A stretch of 64,000 bases of DNA from Pseudomonas wayambapalatensis (GTDB lineage Bacteria; Pseudomonadota; Gammaproteobacteria; Pseudomonadales; Pseudomonadaceae): NCBI GenBank assembly GCA_014268975.2, contig CP077096.1:2455501-2519500 (forward strand), given 5' to 3'. Positions 61,607-64,000 of the stretch are shown here, piece by piece. The notes under the pieces are model-generated. The model was given only the letters and a program-made list of their open reading frames with translations. It was not told the DNA's origin and searched no databases. How positions within the stretch are numbered: position 1 is the first letter of the stretch; each line of letters starts with the position of its first letter. A program made the position numbers and the translations under genes.

Positions 61607-64000
61607 TGCGTCTGCTCAAACCTGCGTTGTCGATCATATTGGGCTTGTTGCTGCTGGTGGGGCTTTGCGCAACGCTGGTACTGGGAACGCAAGCGGGCAG
61701 CCGCTGGGTTCTGGGCCTGGTGCCGGGGCTTGAGGTCGAGGACTTCCAGGGCCGACTGGGAGGCCAATGGCAGGCTGCTCACCTGGTCTGGGCCCAGGAT
61801 GGCAGTCGGGTCGAGCTGCAGGCACCGCAACTGCAATGGTCGCCGTCGTGCCTGTTGCGCGCCACGCTGTGCGTGCAGCGGTTGCAGGCCGAACGTATCG
61901 ACATGGCGTTCGCTGCGAGTGAGTCGCAGCCGGACACCGGGCCGTTGCAACTGCCTGAGTTGCGTTTGCCGATCGCCATCGAGCTGGGTGAGGTCAAGGT
62001 CGGTCAATTACGCCTGGATGGCAGCGAGCTGCTCGGCGACCTGCAACTGGCAGCTCACTGGACGACCGAAGGCCTGCGTATCGACGCCCTGCAATTGCAG
62101 CGTGACGACCTGCACCTGAGCCTGCAGGGCAGCCTGCTGCCCCAGGGAGATTGGCCGCTTCAGGCCGATGCCACGCTGCAGTTGCCGGCAGTGGATGGTC
62201 AGGCCTGGCAATTGGTGCTCAATGCCAAAGGCGACCTGCAGAAGACCTTGACCCTCGAGGGCACCAGCACGGGTTACCTTGAGGCTCAGATCGAGGGTGA
62301 GCTGCAGGCGCTGGCCGATCACCTGCCCGCGACACTGCAGATCCGCGCGCAAGCGTTCCGTCCATCTGCCTCGTTACCTGATCCGCTGCAACTGAACCAG
62401 GTCAACCTTCAGGCCAAGGGTGACCTGCTCAAGGGATACCTGCTCAAGGGCACGGCCAGCCTTCCGGCCGAGCAGGGGCCAATTGCCCTGGCCCTGAATG
62501 GCAAGGTCGATGCCAAGGGTGCCCGGCTCGAGACACTGGATCTCACGGCCAGTGAGACACAGCGACTCGCGCTGCAGGCCAGTGCCGACTGGCAGCAAGG
62601 GCTGACGGCCGATGCCAGGATCGACTGGCTCGACTTTCCCTGGCTGCGCCTGTACCCGATGGACGAAGCACCGCAAGTTACGCTCAAGCGTTTCAATGCC
62701 CAGGTGCACTATCGTGACGGCACCTACAACGGTGATTTCAAGGGAGATCTCGATGGCCCGGCCGGTGCGTTCAGCCTGGCCAGTCCGTTCGCTGGCAACC
62801 TGACCCAGGTGCGCCTGCCACAGCTGGCACTGCTTGCTGGCCAGGGCAAGGCGTCGGGAGCCGTGACGCTGGGCTTTGCCGACGCGATTACCTGGGATGT
62901 CGATCTGCAATTGTCGGCGCTCGACCCAGCCTATTGGCTGGCGGAGCTGCCGGGCACTTTGGCAGGTCCCTTGCGCAGCAAGGGCGAATTGAAGAACGAG
63001 CGTCTGCAGCTCGAGGCCCAACTTGACCTCAAGGGGCGCCTGCGTGGTCAGCCGGCGGTGCTCAAGGCTGATGCCAAAGGTGCAGGTGAGGCGTGGACGC
63101 TCGGTGCGCTGGCGATCCAGTTGGGCGACAACCGGATCAACGGCAGTGGCAGCCTGCAGCAGCGCCTGGCCGGTCGCATCGACCTCGACCTGCCGCGCCT
63201 CGGCCAGCTCTGGCCGCGTTTGCAGGGGCAGGTCAAAGGCCGCCTCGACGTTGCTGGCACGCTGGCCGCGCCGCAGGGTGCCCTGAGTCTCCAGGGGCAA
63301 CAGCTGGCCCAGGCTGACAACCGCATACAGCGTCTGGATCTCGACGCACGCCTGGACAGCGCTCAGCGTGGGCTGATCACCCTCAAGGTGGGCAATATCC
63401 GCCTGGGCGAAACGGCCTTGGGCAATCTTGATGCCACGGGCAAAGGTGATATCCGTCAGCAGGCGCTGACAGTGGCGCTGAATGGACCCCAGCTCAAGCT
63501 CGACCTTGCACTGGATGGCACGCTCGGTAAAGGTGATTGGCGTGGCCGCCTGGCCAGCGGGCGTATCCAGGCGGGCGGTCAGGACTGGCAATTGCAAGCC
63601 CCCGCACGCCTGCAACGCCTGGCCAACGGCCAGCTCGACTTCGGTGCACATTGCTGGCGCTCTGGCGCTGCCAGCCTGTGTGGCGAGGATCAGCGCCTGG
63701 CGCCGGATCCACGCTTGCGCTACCACCTCAAGCAGTTCCCGATCGACAGCCTGGCCCAGTGGCTGCCGAAGGATTTCGCCTGGCAAGGCATGCTCAATGC
63801 CGACATCAACCTGGATATGCCGGCCAGCGGCCCCAAAGGCACGGTGCGCATCGACGCCAGCGGCGGCACGCTGCGGGTTCGCGATAGTGGGCGCTGGATC
63901 GATTTCCCCTACCAGACGTTGCGCCTGGACAGCACGCTGGCACCTCGCCGGGTAGACACGTCGCTGGCGTTTCGTGGCGACCGGTTGGGTGAGTTGAACC
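61606..64000 (+). CDS. tamB: Translocation and assembly module protein TamB, 5' part
   Basis: The gene starts at 61606, coupled to tamA by TGATG, and is open to the right edge (798 codons). The signal anchor is MRLLKPALSIILGLLLLVGL. The body is a long run of short beta strands with GTL/GxL repeats (for example LQLQRDDLHLSLQGSLLPQG) that forms the hydrophobic groove of AsmA-like bridge proteins. It spans the periplasm between the inner membrane and TamA. The conserved C-terminal DUF490 domain lies outside the window. Confidence 0.93.
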   Translation, partial: MRLLKPALSIILGLLLLVGLCATLVLGTQAGSRWVLGLVPGLEVEDFQGRLGGQWQAAHLVWAQDGSRVELQAPQLQWSPSCLLRATLCVQRLQAERIDMAFAASESQPDTGPLQLPELRLPIAIELGEVKVGQLRLDGSELLGDLQLAAHWTTEGLRIDALQLQRDDLHLSLQGSLLPQGDWPLQADATLQLPAVDGQAWQLVLNAKGDLQKTLTLEGTSTGYLEAQIEGELQALADHLPATLQIRAQAFRPSASLPDPLQLNQVNLQAKGDLLKGYLLKGTASLPAEQGPIALALNGKVDAKGARLETLDLTASETQRLALQASADWQQGLTADARIDWLDFPWLRLYPMDEAPQVTLKRFNAQVHYRDGTYNGDFKGDLDGPAGAFSLASPFAGNLTQVRLPQLALLAGQGKASGAVTLGFADAITWDVDLQLSALDPAYWLAELPGTLAGPLRSKGELKNERLQLEAQLDLKGRLRGQPAVLKADAKGAGEAWTLGALAIQLGDNRINGSGSLQQRLAGRIDLDLPRLGQLWPRLQGQVKGRLDVAGTLAAPQGALSLQGQQLAQADNRIQRLDLDARLDSAQRGLITLKVGNIRLGETALGNLDATGKGDIRQQALTVALNGPQLKLDLALDGTLGKGDWRGRLASGRIQAGGQDWQLQAPARLQRLANGQLDFGAHCWRSGAASLCGEDQRLAPDPRLRYHLKQFPIDSLAQWLPKDFAWQGMLNADINLDMPASGPKGTVRIDASGGTLRVRDSGRWIDFPYQTLRLDSTLAPRRVDTSLAFRGDRLGELN

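Noticed and set aside
62374..63786. Minus-strand ORF of 470 codons
   Set aside because: It is antisense to tamB, whose frame is open from the coupled start at 61606 to the edge.

Overview
The window looks like chromosomal DNA of a Pseudomonas of the putida group. Most of it is GC-rich and densely coded. Several genes are typical of that group: the quinate/shikimate gene quiC with its MHS transporter, an L-DOPA/aromatic amino acid decarboxylase beside a LysR gene, CcoG, TamA/TamB, an MvaT-type silencer, DUF2790 and OprD proteins, and a CrcY-like small RNA. This assignment rests on protein families and gene order read by eye, not on a database search.

Region 1 to 24750 (core-like): a MocR regulator cut by the window edge, divergent from a GABA-type permease; an orphan FecR-like protein; tam; a LysR/OPA transporter/FAD oxidoreductase trio of the aminophosphonate type; a YebC paralogue; LysR plus aromatic amino acid decarboxylase; a quinate/shikimate cluster (MHS transporter, quiC, TetR) with a PcaR-like operator in the divergent promoter; a GlxA-type AraC regulator; a PAS-PAS-PAS-GGDEF-EAL protein; a drug/metabolite exporter; a lipoprotein; and katG.

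Region 24750 to 26760 (small decayed island): a 32-residue tyrosine integrase remnant, three lower-GC genes (64-aa protein, lipoprotein, RDD protein) and a MITE-like inverted-repeat element. Core genes resume with EamA/LysR, a diguanylate cyclase, DUF2790, OprD, a second orphan FecR behind a possible Fur box, a MarR-EmrA-EmrB efflux operon with a clear promoter/operator, an SDR, a hybrid histidine kinase whose receiver has lost its key residues, a MocR regulator and ccoG.

Region 41980 to 54185 (lower-GC accessory island): its left border is an IS3-type remnant that has truncated both a DUF3203 gene and an oprD gene. Inside lie a free-standing PutA-like ribbon-helix-helix protein, a five-gene polyamine-type ABC operon with an embedded GAF protein, a divergent LysR regulator and a CocE/NonD (S15) hydrolase. 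Two matching 19-bp inverted repeats, one before lysR and the ABC operon and one before the hydrolase, tie these into one candidate uptake-and-hydrolysis system of unknown substrate. The right side holds an MvaT-like silencer, a strongly structured noncoding segment and three small frameshifted genes.

Region 54185 to 64000 (core-like): an MgtC protein converging on CrcY, which has a sigma-54 promoter, a CbrB-like palindrome and six CA motifs; a GNAT enzyme; a membrane protein/XRE pair with twin operators; LysE; an alpha/beta hydrolase; exonuclease III; a second GNAT; and tamA-tamB, with tamB running off the right edge.
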